Origin: Microbacterium sp. C7(2022)
GTDB lineage: Bacteria; Actinomycetota; Actinomycetes; Actinomycetales; Microbacteriaceae
NCBI RefSeq assembly: GCF_028823665.1
Contig: NZ_JAPEHV010000003.1
Span: 186,001 to 250,000, forward strand
Direction: 5' to 3'
Length of the DNA stretch: 64,000 bases
A program made the position numbers and the translations under genes. The notes under the pieces are model-generated. The model had not been told where the DNA came from and did no database searches. It was given only the letters and a program-made list of their open reading frames with translations. Of the stretch, positions 62,441-64,000 are shown one piece after another. The number at the start of each line of letters is the position of its first letter. The stretch's first letter is position 1.

Positions 62441-63359
62441 TGCGGAGCCGCCCGTCGACGATCTCGACGGGCAGCGGATCGACGATGCCGCCGACGAACG
62501 TCCCGTCGTCGCCGGCGTTGCGGAATGCGAGCAGCACCCACGACCCGTCCCGACGACGCACGAGGCGTCCGACGTACAGCGACTCGTCGGTCACGCGATA
62601 GGCGTGCTCGATCGCGAAGGGCCCGGCGGTTCCGGGTGCGTCGACCGCCCAGATCCCGCCGCGTGATCCCGCGCGCGCACCGCCGAGTTCGCCCCCGAGA
62701 CACGAGAAGAGCAGCACGCGGTGGCCGTCCACGTCGTGGACCTGCGCGACCTCGAGCTGGCCGAACCCGGTGCCCGGAGCCGACAGCGGGGGCTCGACGA
62801 CCCACGACTCGAGATCGCGCGAGACGGCCGTGCCGATCACGCCGCGCTCGGCAGGTGCTCCCGTCGCCGACCGGGCGGTGATCAGCATCCGCCACCCGTC
62901 GCCCTCCCGGACGACGAACGGGTCCCGCCACGCCTCCTCGTGCCAGTCCTCGCCCGGCGCGGTCTCGTACCAGCGCGGATCGGCGCCGAGCACGACCTCG
63001 TCGCGCTGCCACGTGATCAGGTCATGCGAGCGCGACGACCCGATCCGCTGCACCCGCCCGTCTCCGTCGCTCGAGACCCCCGAGGTGAACATCCGCCACA
63101 CGCCGTCGTCGTCGCGGACGACCGAACCGGTCCAGGTCGCGAGGTCGTCGAACGTGCCGGCCGCGCCGGGAGCGAGGGCGTCGGGCAGGACGACCCAGTC
63201 GACGAGGTCGCTCGAGACCGCGTGGCCGACCCGCGCGTTCCAGTGCCGCAGGTCGGGGTCGCCCAGCGCGCGCGGCGCCTTCAGGAAGAAGGCGTGGTAC
63301 TGCTCGCCGTCGTCGGCGGTCCAGAAGTCCCAGACCCAGTCGTCGGCGAGGCGGAGCAT
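62424..63359 (-). CDS. GH32/GH68-like five-bladed propeller glycosidase
   Basis: 311 residues. The fold and motifs resemble clan J: a first Asp in 'DDWVWDFWTADDGEQYHAFF' (D11), the 'RDPF' motif in 'EEAWRDPFVVREG' (145-148), and a possible acid in 'GFGQLEVAQVHDVDG' (E203, where GH32 usually has EC). It lacks a C-terminal beta-sandwich, so GH43-type or transferase activity is possible. It likely acts on fructosides (sucrose/raffinose family), in keeping with the neighbouring alpha-galactosidase. It overlaps the end of that gene by 17 bases, tail to tail, and follows the sugar permease. Confidence 0.78.
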   Translation of the reverse strand: MLRLADDWVWDFWTADDGEQYHAFFLKAPRALGDPDLRHWNARVGHAVSSDLVDWVVLPDALAPGAAGTFDDLATWTGSVVRDDDGVWRMFTSGVSSDGDGRVQRIGSSRSHDLITWQRDEVVLGADPRWYETAPGEDWHEEAWRDPFVVREGDGWRMLITARSATGAPAERGVIGTAVSRDLESWVVEPPLSAPGTGFGQLEVAQVHDVDGHRVLLFSCLGGELGGARAGSRGGIWAVDAPGTAGPFAIEHAYRVTDESLYVGRLVRRRDGSWVLLAFRNAGDDGTFVGGIVDPLPVEIVDGRLRISPGR

Positions 63360-63396
63360 CGAGGTCGACCGATCCGATGCCCCGCCGCGCCGGCCG

Positions 63397-64000
63397 CTAC
63401 TTGACCGAGCCCGCCGTCAGTCCACGCACGAAGAACCGCTGGAGCGCGAAGAAGATGATCAGCGGCACGATGAGCGTGATGAACGAGCCCGCCGCCACGC
63501 GCTGCCAGCCCTGACCGTACTGGCCGAGGAGGGTGTACAGACCCTGCGTCAGCACCTGGTTCGGTCCGCTCTGGATGAACAGGTACGCGACGAAGAAGTC
63601 GTTCCACACCCACAGGAACTGGAAGATCGCGAACGACGCGAGCGCCGGCACCGACATCGGCACGACGAGCCGCCAGAAGATCTGGAAGTGGCTCGCGCCG
63701 TCCATGCGCGCCGCCTCGATCAGCGAGTTCGGCAGCGTCTGCATGTAGTTGCGGAGGATGTAGATCGCCAGCGGCATCGCGAATGTCGCATGCACGATCC
63801 AGGCCGCGGGGTACTGCCCGATGATCTGGATGCCGGTGGTGTTCCCGAACCAGACGAACAGCTGCAGGATCGGGATCACCGCGATCTGGATCGGCACGAC
63901 CATGAGGCCGAGCACGATCGCGAAGTAGATCTCCTTGCCGCGGAACTGGAAGAACGTGAACGCGTACGCCGCCATCGCCGAGATCATCACGGGGAGGATC
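63397..64000 (-). CDS. Sugar ABC transporter permease (MalG/MsmG type), 5' end outside window
   Basis: The frame is open to the right edge; about 200 C-terminal residues are present. Hydrophobic helices and the cytoplasmic EAA loop 'LIEAARMDGASHFQIFWRLV' identify a binding-protein-dependent transporter permease of the MalG family; the C-terminus 'FFALQRFFVRGLTAGSVK' is characteristic (family members end in GLTxGAVK). It probably imports the oligosaccharides degraded by the GH32-like and GH36 enzymes. The partner permease and binding protein should lie beyond 64000. Confidence 0.93.
   Translation of the reverse strand, partial: ILPVMISAMAAYAFTFFQFRGKEIYFAIVLGLMVVPIQIAVIPILQLFVWFGNTTGIQIIGQYPAAWIVHATFAMPLAIYILRNYMQTLPNSLIEAARMDGASHFQIFWRLVVPMSVPALASFAIFQFLWVWNDFFVAYLFIQSGPNQVLTQGLYTLLGQYGQGWQRVAAGSFITLIVPLIIFFALQRFFVRGLTAGSVK

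Overview
The window is high-GC, gene-dense DNA. Its protein families, frequent GTG/TTG starts, ATGA/GTGA stop-start overlaps and many leaderless promoters point to an actinobacterium, most likely of the Microbacteriaceae (Microbacterium-like). The genus is an inference from style and gene content. I saw no insertion sequence, integrase, phage gene or CRISPR array.

Layout. (1) 1-5.2 kb, minus strand: a GH65 glycoside phosphorylase (cut by the left edge) coupled to a beta-phosphoglucomutase-type HAD phosphatase, then ackA-pta. This reads as sugar phosphorolysis feeding acetyl phosphate and acetate metabolism. A small SRP RNA gene (ffs) lies just upstream of pta. (2) 5.5-10.2 kb, plus strand: a moxR / DUF58 / transglutaminase operon followed by tRNA-Ser(GGA). 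(3) 10.4-21 kb: mixed chromosomal genes (LLM flavin oxidoreductase, DUF151 nuclease, deoC, a zinc-finger SDR with a tiny partner, CoA-type Nudix, a secreted SLT-like wall protein, M18 aminopeptidase, DUF2200). It includes an unrecognised two-gene unit at 14.9-16.6 kb whose second product looks like a papain/streptopain-type cysteine peptidase. (4) 20-31 kb: a TetR-controlled ABC exporter pair followed by an AAA-fragment/GyrI-like fusion, a UbiB-family kinase, PadR and DHA2 exporter genes, a cold-shock gene with a clear terminator, and small genes.

(5) 30.7-51.6 kb is dominated by molybdenum cofactor work: fdhD-moaA, then modE-like/modA/modB/modC (modC fused to a GNAT domain), moeB-rhodanese, moeA, moaC, mobA, DUF6457, moaD, moaE and mogA, ending at a YdeP/FdhA-like molybdopterin oxidoreductase that is the likely local client. 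The cydABDC oxidase locus is embedded in this block under its own promoter with a 17-bp palindromic operator. (6) 51.6-57.3 kb: a HerA-like ATPase, a PAP2 phosphatase, a Bcr/CflA exporter, and DUF3105 and DUF305 proteins. (7) 57.3-64 kb: a membrane protein, a CtpE-like P-type ATPase and a galactoside/fructoside utilisation block (GH36 alpha-galactosidase, GH32/68-like enzyme, MalG-type sugar permease cut by the right edge). This last part looks richer in GC than the rest.

A recurring regulatory theme is a -10 box of form TANNNT placed exactly 6 (sometimes 7) bases before an ATG or GTG. It occurs at about fourteen genes, implies leaderless transcripts, and was used here to fix several start codons. 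The items most worth a second look are the cysteine-peptidase pair, a 15-codon leader ORF overlapping moaA, the ModC-GNAT and AAA-GyrI fusions, the zinc-finger SDR lacking the catalytic tyrosine, and the cyd operator.
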